From Cinnamomum chago (Eukaryota > Streptophyta > Magnoliopsida > Laurales > Lauraceae), in NCBI GenBank assembly GCA_038049695.1, contig CP142460.1, positions 25,129,001 through 25,193,000 of the forward strand: DNA of 64,000 nt, in the 5' to 3' direction. Below the pieces are notes generated by a model. That model was not told the origin of the DNA, did not search any database, and saw nothing but the letters and a program-made list of their open reading frames with translations. Shown here in pieces: positions 1 through 11,879 of the stretch. The translations under genes and the position numbers were made by a program. The first letter of the stretch is position 1; every line of letters begins with the position of its first letter.

Positions 1-1440
1 AACAGAAGAAGATTGTGTGGGAATTCTTATAGAAGATCATCCAGCCATATTTCAAAAAATAAAATTTGAAAGCAAAAAAAATCTAAAATAATAGTAATAG
101 CCTTCTTTTTGTGATAATTAATATAAGGGGAGAAGATGAGAGTTAATATAATATATTATAAACTTATAAATATAGAATCCCAAATTTAAATGATATAAAT
201 ACCTCTAGTTTTTTTTAAAGCCCATTTAATCTTGCCTCTTGATGTCTTGATATGTGGCCCTCCAAAAACTTCTTAGACAGAGTTGAATGCTTCGAAAGAG
301 AGTTAGAGTGTAGAGAGAGAGAGAGAGTTTTAAAATTTTGATAAGAAATGAGAATGTTAGAGGTGGGTATTTATAGACTTTGTAAAACTCAAAAGGACAC
401 AAAATACTCCTTATATGACCATTTTATAGATGTGGGAAGTGGAGGGGTAAAACGGACTTTTTTTAAAGAAAAAGTGTTCATTTATAGCCATTGAGGGGTA
501 AAATGGACATTTTTTTAAAAAGACTGTTTATAACCGTTGGACTGGTCTGACAGGCTGTGCCCAACCGTGCTTCACGTGCCAAGCTCCTTGGCCCAGCACG
601 GCCTGTGCCATGGGCCGTGCCTCACAGGCCATTGACTCCCTTGCTAGGTCATGCCGTGCCAGCCTGGCCCATTTGAAATCCCAAGGTCCGTCTAACCAAC
701 CAAATCACCTTAAAAAAAAAAAGAAAAAAAAAACAACTATTTTAAGCCTACATAACGGCCACTCCCTCTGGTATGAAATTGATAATCCAGCATAAAACAG
801 CAATAGTAACTGTTCATCGTATGGGAGCCGCTGATCCCAACTCATACTGATTCGAATTTGACTATAGGACTTAATTCACTTTATCCTAGAGATTACAACG
901 TCATTTACAAATTTGTTGAAACATCAGTTCCATAATAACAACAAAAACAAAACTAATTGCAGCAATTTTACATTACATGCACCAAAACGATGTTATAAGT
1001 TTCTATTGGCTTATTTCAAAACAGCAGACCTACACTAGGTACCTCATCGAGTTTGACTGGAGTTTGTAGGGTCCTGGTCAGACTCAATTGAATTGGTGCC
1101 CCTCAAGACCGAGTTGATTTGGCTGAGGTCTTTTTTTTTTTTTTTTATCAAATTTGTTTTCGTACTACTGCTTCAAGACGTGGAAAATATGCATGAAAAT
1201 TCTGGCAACTTTCAATGTAAGCATCAACTTCCCAATTGAAGGGAAAAAAAAACACATGAGATAGAGGCAAGGGTCATGCAATGATTGAAAAAAGAAGAAA
1301 GAATAAATGATTACATTGGAATATGAAAACACAGCTAAATGAGCTCGTTGATATAATCCAATATAAATGAATGTTTACACTAGTAGCTTGCAATAATTGA
1401 AATACACATCCCCCTATTTAGTCCACCTACTTTGGATCCA
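1..1440. other. 3' flank of the WARS locus, repeat-like, no gene
   Basis: No coding exon is recognised here. Positions 540-670 are rich in GC-type words such as GGCCCAGCACGG and CCATGGGCCGTGCC, which resemble the subterminal parts of plant transposons or LTRs. On the minus strand a TATA-like TATAAATAC lies near 369-377, followed by a CT-rich tract (307-327), a promoter-like arrangement often seen in LTRs. No terminal repeats or target-site duplication could be defined, so this is only a likely repeat. A poly-T run lies at about 1131-1147. Confidence 0.3.
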
Positions 1441-1505
1441 TGGAACCATGCTCGTCCATGGCTGGTATTTGGCGTTGCTTGCAAGAAAGATTATCAGCCA
1501 GCAGT

Positions 1506-1556
1506 TTAATCGAACATATGAGGAAGGGGTCTCACAGCCATGAATGCATCCACCAT
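1506..1556 (-). CDS. WARS-like last exon (MVDAFMAVRPLPHMFD stop)
   Basis: After the acceptor TTGGCCAG the frame reads MVDAFMAVRPLPHMFD and stops at TAA (1506-1508). This is the conserved C-terminus of plant cytosolic tryptophanyl-tRNA synthetases, which fixes the 3' end of the coding region. Confidence 0.85.
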   Translation of the reverse strand: MVDAFMAVRPLPHMFD

Positions 1557-2219
1557 CTGGCCAAAAATAAAGTTCAAAAAATTAATAATAGACAAAATCA
1601 TATGAGAATTGATAGCGCCATCCACAAACCAATAATATCAAGGCCATACATGCATATTACAGCCTTATAAACATCATACACTACTAGAACTACTCGATGC
1701 TTAATAACTCAACTAGGTTTGTATTCAAAGAGGACTCAATTGTAAAATGACTCAATTTGTCAAACAGTCAACTGGGTCTCTCTGTGTTCTTGCATCCCTT
1801 TGATAAAGTCCGAACAGATATTATTGAATCAAGTCTGCATAATACGCTAAACTCCGAACAGATATTATTGAATCAAGTCTGCTTGCTAAGTTTTTGTGGA
1901 CTCAATCAAGTTTCTAGGGAAGTAGGTTGCTTAATAGGTTATCAAGAACACATTGCCCACAAAAATATCAATATCTGCAACATATGATCTAAATTGCTAC
2001 AAAGAACTGCCAATGAATATTGTTAACAGAATTCAAAATTTAGTGCAGAAGGATACAGCATAGTTGATTTGGGTACATCTTTTCTATTGTAAAAAGAAAA
2101 TGATTTACAAACATACAGTATGGTCCTTTTAACTGAAAACAAATCTAAAGTCAGAATAGAAAATTGTGACATACAGCACTAGTAGACCTCAAAAGGCATC
2201 AAAGCATAGATCTCCTTAC

Positions 2220-2330
2220 CTCATCTGTGACTTGGACTCGGGCCCTACGATGTCTCACCACCAACTCTGTTAGAACTTCAATAAGATAATTTTTAACCTC
2301 CTCTGTTAGCATCCGGCCAGCACCATATTC
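2220..2330 (-). CDS. WARS-like exon (EYGAGRMLTEEVK)
   Basis: This 111-nt exon of 37 codons contains EYGAGRMLTEEVKNYLIEVL, then TELVVRHRRARVQVTDE. It corresponds to the conserved C-terminal helices of the enzyme. Donor GTAAGG and acceptor TTACCAG are canonical, and there are no stops. Confidence 0.85.
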
Positions 2331-2578
2331 CTGGTAAGACCAATCACATGCTTTAAAAACAGATACACCAAGACAAACTTACAACTTTCAGCCAGAACAT
2401 TTTCTAATAATATGAATTTCGACTTCAGAGAGAGACAGATCTCGCTGGATAAATAATAAGTGATAGTAGGCATAAGATATTGAACCCAAATACTAGATAA
2501 TTATGTAAATTACCACAATAAACAAGAAAACACAGCAAAATAATAATAAATAAAATAAATAGAATGATCTCAACTCAC

Positions 2579-2647
2579 CGTGCCGATACGTTGGAGCTCA
2601 ACAACATCTTCGAGGAAAAAACCAAGGTACTTTACTGGTATGTCAAC
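2579..2647 (-). CDS. WARS-like exon (VDIPVKYLGFFLED)
   Basis: This 69-nt exon encodes VDIPVKYLGFFLEDVVELQR followed by IGT, matching the anticodon-binding helical region of the family. The acceptor is GATGTCAG and the donor GTGAGT. The frame is open only when read from the first base, which conflicts with the phase left by the previous exon. Confidence 0.85.
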
Positions 2648-3138
2648 CTGACATCACCAAGAAATGAATTTGTAGGTCTAAAACAATCAACAGATGAACA
2701 AAAGAGGCCTTATGATCAATATACCCAAGCATGCACCTCAACATAATCTTACACCTTTCTTTATATTCATCTTCAATATATGCTCAATCCATGCTGGTGT
2801 GCTTCCTGCCCACGAAGAAAGCAAGAAGAGTGACAAGGTTCAGTTCAGATTTGACTGTTTGCAGCATGGGAGATGATTACCCCAAAAATCCCTGGAAATA
2901 ATGAAAATATAAAAAAAGATATCTCGGTAACGAAAACTATAGGGGGCTGTATTGGCGAGATCCAACGGTGAACAACAGCCCAAAAGAAAAACCGCCTGGA
3001 AGTCCAAGGACCTTTTGTACCGTACCCTCGAATCAGCAGCCTTCGTGCCAAGCAAGACCGCCCTTGTCCCTTTCATTTCTCCATTCAGCCTCCTTTTGTC
3101 CATTTGTTCTATATATATATATATATATTTGTAAAAAC

Positions 3139-3980
3139 CATAGTTCAAAATAGCAGTAGCAGGTATAGCAGCTGTCAGCCAAAATGATAGATAGTAGGTG
3201 ATACGTAGCGGCGTAGCGGTATGAGTAAAAAATGTGGTAAAAACATAAGAAAAAAATCCAAAAAAAATCAGAATATTGGAAAATGCTAGAATTTAATGTC
3301 TTCTTTCAGTAGTAACTAAAATAGGTGTAGCAGACCCGCCATTGCAAAGAGGTCATGTATCATTGTATGATTGATCTATGGGATTAAAAAAAAATCACCA
3401 AGAATCCACAAGTAAATAAAGGAAAAAACCTTCAAACCATTTGGAATAGATCTATAGGAAACTTAGAAAGTTAGTTGGAATACATTAGGATGTTGGCCCA
3501 CTTTTTTTATTATTATTATTATTTTTGAAAAATCTTAAAAAATCTGAACATAAAAAATAAATAAATAAAACACCTCAAACTATTAAGGATTGATCTATGG
3601 GAAACACTAATCTACATGTTAGAATGAATTTGGAAGTGAATTCATTGGCCTACTTTGAGGGGAAAAAAACTTCTTTAAAAAAAAAAAGTAGAAAAATATT
3701 TTTTTTATAAAAAAAAGCTCCAATGATTTGGCATTGATCTATGGGAAACATAGATCTAAAAGTTACGAAAGCATTTTTAAGTGGTTCATGGAAAAAAAGA
3801 GTAAAATAAGCAAAAAGAGAGAAAAAAAGAGTTTAAAATCCACCACATACCTGCCACAATAGTCCGCTGCAGCAAAATAACGGCTACTATGCATGTGAGT
3901 GCCACTATTTTCAAAATAATGTAGTGGCCTCAGCCGATACAACCAACAATGTGACCGCTATGTCACCATTTTGAACCATG
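3139..3980. mobile_element. hAT-like non-autonomous TIR element
   Basis: The left end CATAGTTCAAAATAG and the inverted right end CATGGTTCAAAATGG form imperfect terminal inverted repeats. Flanking 8-mers gtaaaaac (3131-3138) and ataaaaac (3981-3988) match at 7 of 8 positions, the duplication size expected of hAT elements. Subterminal words such as TAGCGGCGTAGCGG on the left and CCGCTATGTCACC on the right also oppose each other. There is no transposase frame. It lies in the intron between the VDIPVKY exon and the exon ending at 9620. Confidence 0.65.
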
Positions 3981-4722
3981 ATAAAAACTTAATCACTATC
4001 ACTATTATTGGAGCCTCATCCTATCTATCCAAGCTTCACTTTATTAGTACAATGTGACCCAACAATGGATCGGGTCTTCACACATTCACTACAAATACTT
4101 ACCCTTCGGAGTCATCACAATTGGCAAGCAAGACCCCAAAGAGTCATCACACAAATGGGAAACCATTGCCCAATCAATACAACCACAATATAAGAGTAAA
4201 AGAAAGAAATTTATATTTATTCACAAAAGAGATATAAGTTATTTACAAAGGGCAATCCTGCCTATTAGGGACCTAGATAGGATTTTCTCTCTTTTAAGAA
4301 ATTGATTACGTGCCAATCTCTTGTTGCTTGATTTCCTCTTTCATTGATTACATGTCAATCAATTATGTTTTACTGGTTACATGACATCAATTATCATGCT
4401 AGATTTAAGATGACTAAACTAGACCTAAATGTAGGGATGTAAACGGGTCAGTGGTGGAACCGGACCCGGAACTGTCTTTTAGATGAAGGATCCGGAACCG
4501 GAACCATTTCAGAACCAGTTTCCTAGTTCCGGAACTGGATCCAATAAGATTAGCGGGATCGGATCCAGAATGGGTTCTATAGGACGGGTCTTGGTCCAGT
4601 TTCGGGTCTGAACCCAGGTCTGATTGAATTTGGAACTACTAATAATGGTGCTTCATTCTCATTGTAGAATGTAGAAACTGTCATTTTATACAGATACCAA
4701 ACCAAAACCAAGCCTTTTTCCA

Positions 4723-5139
4723 CTAGGTGGGGTCGGCTATATGGATTTGACGACGCCAATCAAATCTGTTTAGAGCCATGTCCTTCGCTAGATCCATGTA
4801 GGCAAGGTCATGTTTAATAGTTTCTTTCCAACTTCTCTTGGGTCTCCCTCTCCCTCTCCTACTCCGGGTAATCTCTATGCTTTCACACCTTTTAACAGGT
4901 GCCTCCGTTGGGCGCCTTCTAACATGGCCGAACCATCTCAGTTGATTTTCTCTCATTTTATCTTTAATCGGTGTTATTCCTACTTTGCCCCTAATCTCCT
5001 CATTCCTAATCCTATCTCTCCTTGTGATCCCGCACATCCATCTTAGCATTCTCATCTCCGCAACTTCCATCTTCTTAACATGATTATGCTTTACTGCCCA
5101 ACACTCTGATCCATATAACAACGCTGGACGTACCGCCAC
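4723..5139 (-). pseudogene. LINE C-terminal tail domain
   Basis: The 138-residue frame includes [30 protein letters not shown] and QLRWFGHVRRRP, the conserved region after the reverse transcriptase in RTE-type LINEs. It is separated from the RT frame by a shift near 5140-5240. The plus-strand frames over this region are shadows. Confidence 0.85.
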
Positions 5140-5236
5140 CTTATAATACTTCCTTTAACCTTGAAGGGGACTTTCCGATCACACAAGACCCCCGAAGCAC
5201 TCCTCCATTTGGTCCATCCGGCCCGAATCATGTGAC

Positions 5237-6106
5237 TTACATCAGTATCAATCTCTTCATCCTGTTGCACCATAGATCCAAGGTACCTAAAGTTGTTTTC
5301 TCTACAATCTTTTGTGTGTCCAAACTTACTTCTAAGTTACCAGGTGTCCTACTTTGACTAAACTTGCATTCCATATATTCCGCCTTGCATCGACTTAGCC
5401 TAAACCCTTTTGTCTCTAACGTTTTCCTCCACAATTCTAACTTAGCATTCACTCCTCTTATCTCATCCACTAAAACAATGTCATCTGCAAATAGCATACA
5501 CCACGACACCTCATCCTGAATATGTCTTGTAATCTCATCCATAACTAGGGCAAACAAGTACGGGCTTGACGCTGAGCCTTGGTGTAGACCAATCGTGATA
5601 GGAAACTCTTTAGTCTCTCCGCCAGTCGTTCTTATAGATGTCACGGCTCTATTATACATATCCTTTATTGCCTCAATATATGCGACACACACTCTTTTCT
5701 TTTCCAGTACTCTCCATAGAATCTCCCTAAGAACTCGGTCATAGGCCTTCTCTAAGTCAATGAACACCATATGTAAATCTCTTTGACCTTCTCTATACTG
5801 TTCCATTAACCTTCTCAGGAGAAAGATAGCCTCTATGGTTGATCTCCCAGGCATGAAACCAAATTGATTCTCTGAAATGTTTGTTGTTCTTCTTAGTCTT
5901 CTCTCAATAACTCTCTCCCATAATTTCATTGTATGGCTCATCAATTTAATCCCTCGGTAGTTCGCACAATTCTGAATATCTCCTTTGTTCTTGTATATGG
6001 GTATAAGAATACTTTTCCTCCATGCATCAGGCATCTTCTTGCTCTTTAGCACTACATTAAAAGGTTTGTCAACCAACTTATGCCATCCTCCCCCAAGCAC
6101 CTCCAA
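5237..6106 (-). pseudogene. LINE reverse transcriptase domain
   Basis: Reverse transcriptase motifs appear in order: [50 protein letters not shown], and the catalytic box [13 protein letters not shown]. The FADD aspartates are intact. The frame is broken from the endonuclease upstream (around 6110-6240) and from the tail downstream (around 5240). It acts in target-primed reverse transcription; this copy cannot encode a full polyprotein. Confidence 0.9.
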
Positions 6107-6243
6107 ACCTCAATAGGGATACCATCTGGTCCAACCGCTTTCTCATTCTTCATCATTTTCAATACTTCTTTAACTTCTTCCCTGCTGATTCTCCTATAGA
6201 ACATATGATTCGATTCTTCCCTAGAAATGGTAAGTTGCCCTAA

Positions 6244-7276
6244 TTATATGTCACTACTACTGCTATCGTTAAATAACTTGTAGAAGTAGCTCTTCAAACG
6301 CTCCTTTATCTCCTCATCCTTTACTAATACCTTTTCATCCTCATCCTTAATGCATTTAACTTGGTTTAAGTCCTTGGTCCGCCTATCTCTGGCTTTGGCA
6401 AACTTGAATATCTCTCTTTCGCCTTCCTTAGTGTCGAGTCGCCTATATAGCTCCTCAAAAGCCTTTGCCTTTGCTTCACTAACTGCCTTTTTTGTTTCTC
6501 TTTTTGCTTCTTTATACCTCTCCAAGTTCGCTTCATTTCGATCATTTTGCCAAGTTTTAAAGCACTCTCTTTTAACTCTTATCTTGTCTTGGACAGCCTC
6601 GCTCCACCACCATGCCTCTTTCTTTGCCGGAGCACCCCCTTTGGATTCTCCTAAGACTTCTTTCCCTACCCTCCTAATACACTCTGCTACCTTATCCCAC
6701 ATATTATTTGCACTCTCATTTACCGCCCAAACGTCTTCCTCTAGTACTTTTTCCCTTAATGCTAGTTGCTTATCACCTCTCAAGTTCCACCATTTAGTCC
6801 TTGAGCATCTATGCAACTTCTTTTTTCTAGTCCACCTTTGTAGCTGCACATCTATGATCAACAACCTATGTTGGGAAGTCAAGCTCTCCCCTGGTATAAC
6901 CTTGCAATCTTTACAAGCTAAGTGGTCTCTTTTCCTAGTTAAGAAGAAATCAATCTGTGTCCTTGAGGAGCCACTCTTATAAGTCACCAAATGTTCCTCT
7001 CTTCCTAAAAAAGGTGTTAGTTACCATGAGATCATAAGCCACTGAAAACTCCAAAATATCATTCTCTTCTTCATTTCTATTACTATATCCATGTCCCCCG
7101 TGTACTCCTATATATCCATCTACGTCGCGTCCTACATGACCGTTCAAATCTCCTCCTATGAAGACCATCTCGCATTGGGGTATCTCTAGTAGCACTCCTT
7201 CCAAGTCTTCCCAAAACTTCTCCTTATGTCCATCTCCTAAGCCCACATGGGGGGCATAAGCACTAATTACGTTCAC
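6244..7276 (-). pseudogene. LINE endonuclease region (partial, frameshifted)
   Basis: The 6977-7276 frame holds VISAYAPHVGLG and FIGGDLNGHVGRD, motifs of the exonuclease-endonuclease-phosphatase fold. After a frameshift near 6980 the 6244-6990 frame continues with SSRTQIDFFLTR and the S-x-H catalytic region (SLTSQHRLL), then a Lys/Glu-rich linker towards the reverse transcriptase. The N-terminal catalytic part lies beyond the truncated 5' end. Confidence 0.85.
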
Positions 7277-8726
7277 TATCTCTTCTCCATGTCATTTTAT
7301 ACAGATACGCAAAAAAAAAAAAAAAAAATTGCAGCAATGAAGATTCTAACTTTTCCAGTCGAAAGAGTAGAAACGGGATGAAAACAAAACCCAAAAACAC
7401 CACAATCTCATAAAAGGAGACAGTAATTGAAGGTAGGTAGTTTTCAAGCATTATCGTGTCAAACAGAATCACCCCCTTTCACACATCTAAAATGGACCAC
7501 AGATACAACAATAACAAAGGGAATGCTAAGAATAAGACATGAGAAATCACAGTAAAGCTAAAATCTCAGTCAGAAGCAAGAAATCCCAAATGGTTTTGCA
7601 AGCATAGAGGCAGAGATTAAAAAGGGAAAAAAAAAAGTAAATGACATAGTGCACCTTCAGCCAGCTACTGAGTGATAGAAGGAATGAAAGCAACAAAGCA
7701 TGGATCTTTCAAAACCATGCACTCAGATGAAAGGAACCCATAAGGAAAATCCAACAACAGATGATAAGAATGAGAGAGAGATGGGGAGAGGGAGAGGGAG
7801 AGAGAGAGGCTGAGTCAGGGAGATGAGAACCTGAGCACACCAGCCACCGGCTGGGCAGAGAGGGCCAAAGTCGGAGTCAAGCAGAGAGGGCTGGAGCCAA
7901 GCAGGGAACGAATGAGGTTTTGGAAAAAAAAAAAATTCCCTGGTTTTGGGGGAAAATTTCGTGCGAATGAAGTTTTGGAGGGCTTTCGAAAATTATAAAG
8001 CTTTTATAGTAATGAATGTGTCAGGTCCTAGGTCCAAACTGAGGTGGATCCGAACCAGACTTGTTTAGGTCGCGGTTCCAATGAAAGGAACTGAAATCAG
8101 ACCCGTTTAGTTATTAGGACCTATATAGGGACCCAAACCCAATTTTCCAGGGGTCAGAACCTCTAGGTAATCAAAGAATCAGGGACCCATTTACATCCCT
8201 ATATAAATGACTTGTCTAGATATAGAAAACTTCATCATAAAGTCAATTATCTTTATTGAGCTCATTGACCTTGGATTAGACTCAATCGATCAGACATCTA
8301 TAGGCTTGGGACAGTGGGGCTGTGGATTGGGCTTATGGGCTGATTGACAGTGAACCTATTCTTGGGCCTCCTTTTCTTGGTCTTGAGGCCTATGGCTGCA
8401 TCACGGTAAGTTCTACTTCAGTCAACACTATCACTATTTTTTTCTCTATGCATGTTGTTTCAAAATATTCTACTTAACCTTATAAATATTTTTGCTATAT
8501 TCATGAATCACAAACTAATCATTATGAGCAAAATTGAGCCTCATGCCATCTATCTAGGGCTTGTTTTGTAAGTTTTACTTAACTCATCCTCTATGATTCC
8601 ACAACCTAACATGTCCATTTAATTACTCTGACCTTGGACTTCAGAGTAAAATATAATTTGTACAGTAAAATGTTGGTATCATGGAAATTCTAGGTTGTAA
8701 TGTCCAATAATGGTTTAAAGTTTTTT

Positions 8727-8729
<3 letters not shown>

Positions 8730-8813
<84 letters not shown>
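8730..8813. repeat. (CT)n then (TA)n microsatellite
   Basis: About 60 bp of uninterrupted CT dinucleotide is followed by about 24 bp of TA. It translates into a Ser-Leu repeat in a spurious frame. It lies in a WARS intron. Confidence 0.95.
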
Positions 8814-8852
8814 GCGCAAGAGAGAGAAAGAGACGCACGCATGCACACATTC

Positions 8853-9200
8853 ATGTGCATCCATCCCTCACCATATTATGGTGAGGGACAATGTTGTGGG
8901 GCCGATTTTATGATATATCTGAACCATCTACACACATGAGACCCCATAGATTACATTGGCTATCGAGTTTTTACTTATCCGAATGGATTGGACAATTGGA
9001 TCGAGGGTCAAATTTTTTTTCTTTAATATAAAATCGTTAAATTTGTGGGCCACGGATGAAGGGGTTAGGGGCATGGGATTGACCCCAAACTTGATAAATG
9101 GGCCCATCCAAGATGTCTCTTTCCATCCCCTCAAGTCCCATAATTAGTGGGGCCCTAGGTGGGCTCCATTAAGTTTGTCCCTCACCATATGGATGCACAT
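8853..9200. mobile_element. MITE-like foldback element
   Basis: The left end begins ATGTGCATCCATCCCTCACC and the right end finishes with CCATATGGATGCACAT, its reverse complement. Inside, TATGGTGAGGGACAA on the left is matched by TTGTCCCTCACCATA on the right, so the termini can fold together over roughly 38 bp. There is no coding content, and the target duplication is unclear. Confidence 0.6.
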
Positions 9201-10255
9201 AAATGTCCCCGATACACATGGGTGCTTAGGTGTGGAGTCTCGCAAGGGTGACTGTGTGAGACAACTTGAGTGGCCTACCTAGGGCCCTAGCAATCATAGA
9301 TGAGGTGGGGGATCGAAAGATCCAAAGAGGATTGGCCCATTAATAAAATTTCAAGTCAATCCCATCCTCCCAACCCCTTGATATGTGGCACTCAAGTTTT
9401 AGCGGTTTTAGAATGAACCTTTTTTTTTAAATTTCAATGCAATGGTCCAGTCCATTTGGATCTATGTACAGGTGATGGGATGGTGAGTGGTTTAGGGTGA
9501 CAGGATTTGATTGATCATGTGGGGCCTTGCAATGGACGTCTCGAACCTCGCACAGTGCGAGGTATCCATGTGTGCGTGCGTGCGTGCGTGTTTTTCTACA
9601 GAGTGGTTTGGACTGTTACCTCTTAAGTTTGCTCCATATTTTCGACGATTGTCTATAGAATCTTGGCCACCTAAAAAGGCATACCTTTTCACCTACAAAA
9701 TTATACAATGTCATACTTAGTAGAAAGATCACAATCAGTACAAGCGCACTCCAAAAACATGCATATGCCCAACATAAGTTGTCCTCTCAAAAAGGAAAAG
9801 AAAAAGGAGAAAAAAATAAACAAATTTATATGCATAATTCATTTTTAACATGTCTATTGAAAAGTAGAATTTTGTAGTTCATTAAAAAAGAATGACCAAA
9901 TCCCATCCCATGAACCTTAGTATAGTTCGAAGTGCATTGTCAGGACCATCTACCACCACGGTTAGACATTTGGGTAAGAGATGCTAATGCGGATTCAATA
10001 TGGCGGGTCGGGTGATATTAGCCAGATGATGATCTCCACAATAGATGTTTAGAACAATTTATTCAACCTTCCATTTTTTAGGTCCCATCAAGGTATTATC
10101 TGGGCCATGAGCAATCTACTCATCATCCATTTGTGGTGCAAGCTAGCGCTAGAGGGCCTTGGTGAGGACCCAGACCCATGATGCAATCTGCAGCTTACTG
10201 CAACACAATATGAGTGGGAGATTTGACTAAATCATTCCGCAATATATATATATAT
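9201..10255. other. WARS intron sequence with one exon, GTGC microsatellite
   Basis: Apart from the exon at 9620-9692 nothing coding is seen. A (TGCG)n run lies at about 9570-9590. Word usage such as 'gggccctag' and 'tggggtggg' suggests old repeat material, but no ends could be defined. Confidence 0.4.
9620..9692 (-). pseudogene. WARS-like exon with 1-nt insertion at its end
   Basis: After the acceptor TTTTGTAG the exon reads VKRYAFLGGQDSIDNRRKYG and then ANL. The family continues with Leu-Glu directly into Val-Asp-Ile-Pro. Here the end is TTAAGAG before GTAACA, one A more than TTAGAG, so the next exon (VDIPVKY) would be read out of frame. The upstream intron is about 4.9 kb and the downstream intron about 7 kb, both filled with repeats. 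Confidence 0.8.
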
Positions 10256-10355
10256 AGGGAGGTGCTCTTGTAAGAGATCTCTCTCACCTTATTATGAGAG
10301 ATTGGGTGGGGGCCCTCATATAAGGACAAAGATATCTCTCCCAGGAGCACCTCCC

Positions 10356-10356
<1 letters not shown>
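10256..10356. mobile_element. 101-bp Stowaway-like MITE in a TA repeat
   Basis: The termini AGGGAGGTGCTC and GAGCACCTCCCT are perfect 12-bp inverted repeats. A second inner pair, GAGATCTCTCTC and GATATCTCTCCC, extends the fold. Both sides are TA repeats (10241-10255 and 10357-10380), consistent with TA target duplication as in Tc1/mariner-type MITEs. Confidence 0.7.
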
Positions 10357-10387
<31 letters not shown>

Positions 10388-10606
10388 AGCTGCAACTGGG
10401 GTCAGGCCTACTGCAAACCAGACTGACCCAACCCAATTGTTGGTCAAGTTGTTGATCCAAATTAGGTCAGTTTCAGGCAAAGAAGTGTCTTCCCAAAAAA
10501 TAAAATTTCAATCAGGCTTGGGAGGCAAGCTGACCCAACCTGAAATTAATATAAAAAAAAAATACTATTCATGTATTCCTTCTTGTCTTATTAATATACT
10601 CAAGAC

Positions 10607-10700
10607 TACCATCGTCGTCATCATTATCAAAAGCCTTGTCCCAACCATACAGGAGTTGGCGATTAGGCCAACTATGACCTATAGAGCATAATGTTGGCCA
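10607..10700 (-). repeat. RTE LINE/SINE 3'-end relic
   Basis: The plus strand reads ACCATCGTCGTCATCATTAT then AAAGCCTTGTCCCAACCATA, the reverse complement of the RTE 3' tail (TTGGGACAAGGCTTT plus a GAT/GAC repeat). The same signature occurs at 18436 and 56668. Ends are not defined. Confidence 0.5.
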
Positions 10701-11709
10701 ACCAAGAAATAAAGCATGCAACAAATGAGAGCAGTAGGGATGAAAATGTTTAGATGGACGTGTGGTAAATTAGGTAAGATAGAACCAGAAATGAGCGCAT
10801 TCAGGAGGATATAGGAGTATGCATCAATAGGTGATAAATTAAAAGAGACTACCGAAAGCTGAAAGCCTCAAACCCTACCCATTTGTTTCCTCTCTCGTTA
10901 ATAGTTCACGCTCTCCATGAGAGAAATAAGGCATAGAGAGCTGATTTGAAGAACTTGCGATCAGCCCCATGCCTTAGGGAGAAAAAGAGAAGATGAAGAG
11001 CTGTACAGTAACTAGCAGCCAAGGTGTGATTGATCTTTGGGATTGAAATTGATGGATAATCAAGAGAAAATAAAGGTGAAGTCAAAGCCATTCAAGGTGG
11101 GGATCCTTGTGAGGAAAAATGATAAAAACTACGCACTTTATTTCTCTCATCTCATTCATTCTCTCCTCTCTCATGGCAAGCTAACCCAGCATATTTTTGT
11201 TTCTTGCACAAGATGTTCTCACACATGGGATTTTACATTTCTTGTTCTTGCATATTAGGGATTTTTCAAATTTGGGGTTTCATGAATTTAGGGTTTATAT
11301 TTTGTGGGTTTTGGGGCCTTTTTCTAGGAACCTAGTGCTTTTGTTGTTGAAAGATTGGATGAACTTAAAATGGGCATTTAATTGTTGGAATTGGGGCTTC
11401 TGTTAAAATTTGAATTTGGGCCTATTTGGTGTAGTTGTTGGCAAAATATTCACGTTGATCAAGTTGGATTGAGGATATGTATGTCCAGCCAGGGTTGGGT
11501 TGGCTCGAACATGACTCAAGTGGGTCCTCTAAGACCCGTCTCCCTCTCTATCTCTACCTATCTGTCTATATATAATAATTTAGGGGTTTTGATTTTGCGA
11601 TGAACCCTAGATGGCCCACCTGGCGCGTGGTAAAGGTGGGGATGGAAAGATGTCGGCCATCTTGCACCACCATTGCACCATAAGTTCATCGCACTAGATC
11701 AAAATTCAC

Positions 11710-11752
11710 GCTCGGCACACACACAAACTATCTATCTATCTATCTATCTATC

Positions 11753-11783
<31 letters not shown>

Positions 11784-11870
11784 GAGCGCTAGAAAATGCC
11801 CAGGCATTTTCAAAAGAAGGAGCCTCTCTCTCTCTCTCAAAAAAAAATCCCTGTTTTTTCTCTTCTTTGT
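11710..11870. repeat. TCTA/TA/GA microsatellite flanking a small inverted repeat
   Basis: A (CTAT)n-(TA)n-(GA)n tract ends near 11783. It is followed by a small segment (GGAGCGCTAG ... GGAGCCTC) that closes with a (CT)n run at 11825-11838. The GA and CT runs are inverted relative to each other, so this may be a MITE inserted in a microsatellite. Confidence 0.45.
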
Positions 11871-11879
11871 AAAGATTAC

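Larger units (their letters stand above)
4698..7289 (-). mobile_element. 5'-truncated RTE-type LINE with 19-bp target duplication
   Basis: Both sides carry the identical 19-mer TGTCATTTTATACAGATAC (4679-4697 and 7290-7308), a target-site duplication. On the minus strand the order is apurinic endonuclease (partial), reverse transcriptase, then a Cys/His-poor C-terminal tail with LRWMCGITRRDRIRN, typical of RTE/BovB-like plant LINEs. The 3' end closes with GGGTCGGCT... and a short G/T-rich tail rather than a long poly-A, also usual for RTE. The endonuclease N-terminus is missing, so the copy is 5'-truncated. Frameshifts separate the three coding blocks. Confidence 0.9.
4432..8201. mobile_element. 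hAT-like element with TAGGGATGTAAA ends, host of a LINE
   Basis: The left end TAGGGATGTAAACGGGTC and the right end GACCCATTTACATCCCTA are inverted repeats. Flanks cctaaatg (4424-4431) and tataaatg (8202-8209) agree at 6 of 8 bases, consistent with an old hAT duplication. Subterminal regions are full of GGAACCGGA/TCCGGAACC words. The element was split by the LINE at 4698-7289; without it the element is about 1.16 kb. No transposase is seen, and 7309-8000 holds no recognisable gene. Confidence 0.7.

Noticed and set aside
6350..6982. A 210-residue plus-strand protein
   Set aside because: It is the antisense shadow of the LINE endonuclease-linker region.
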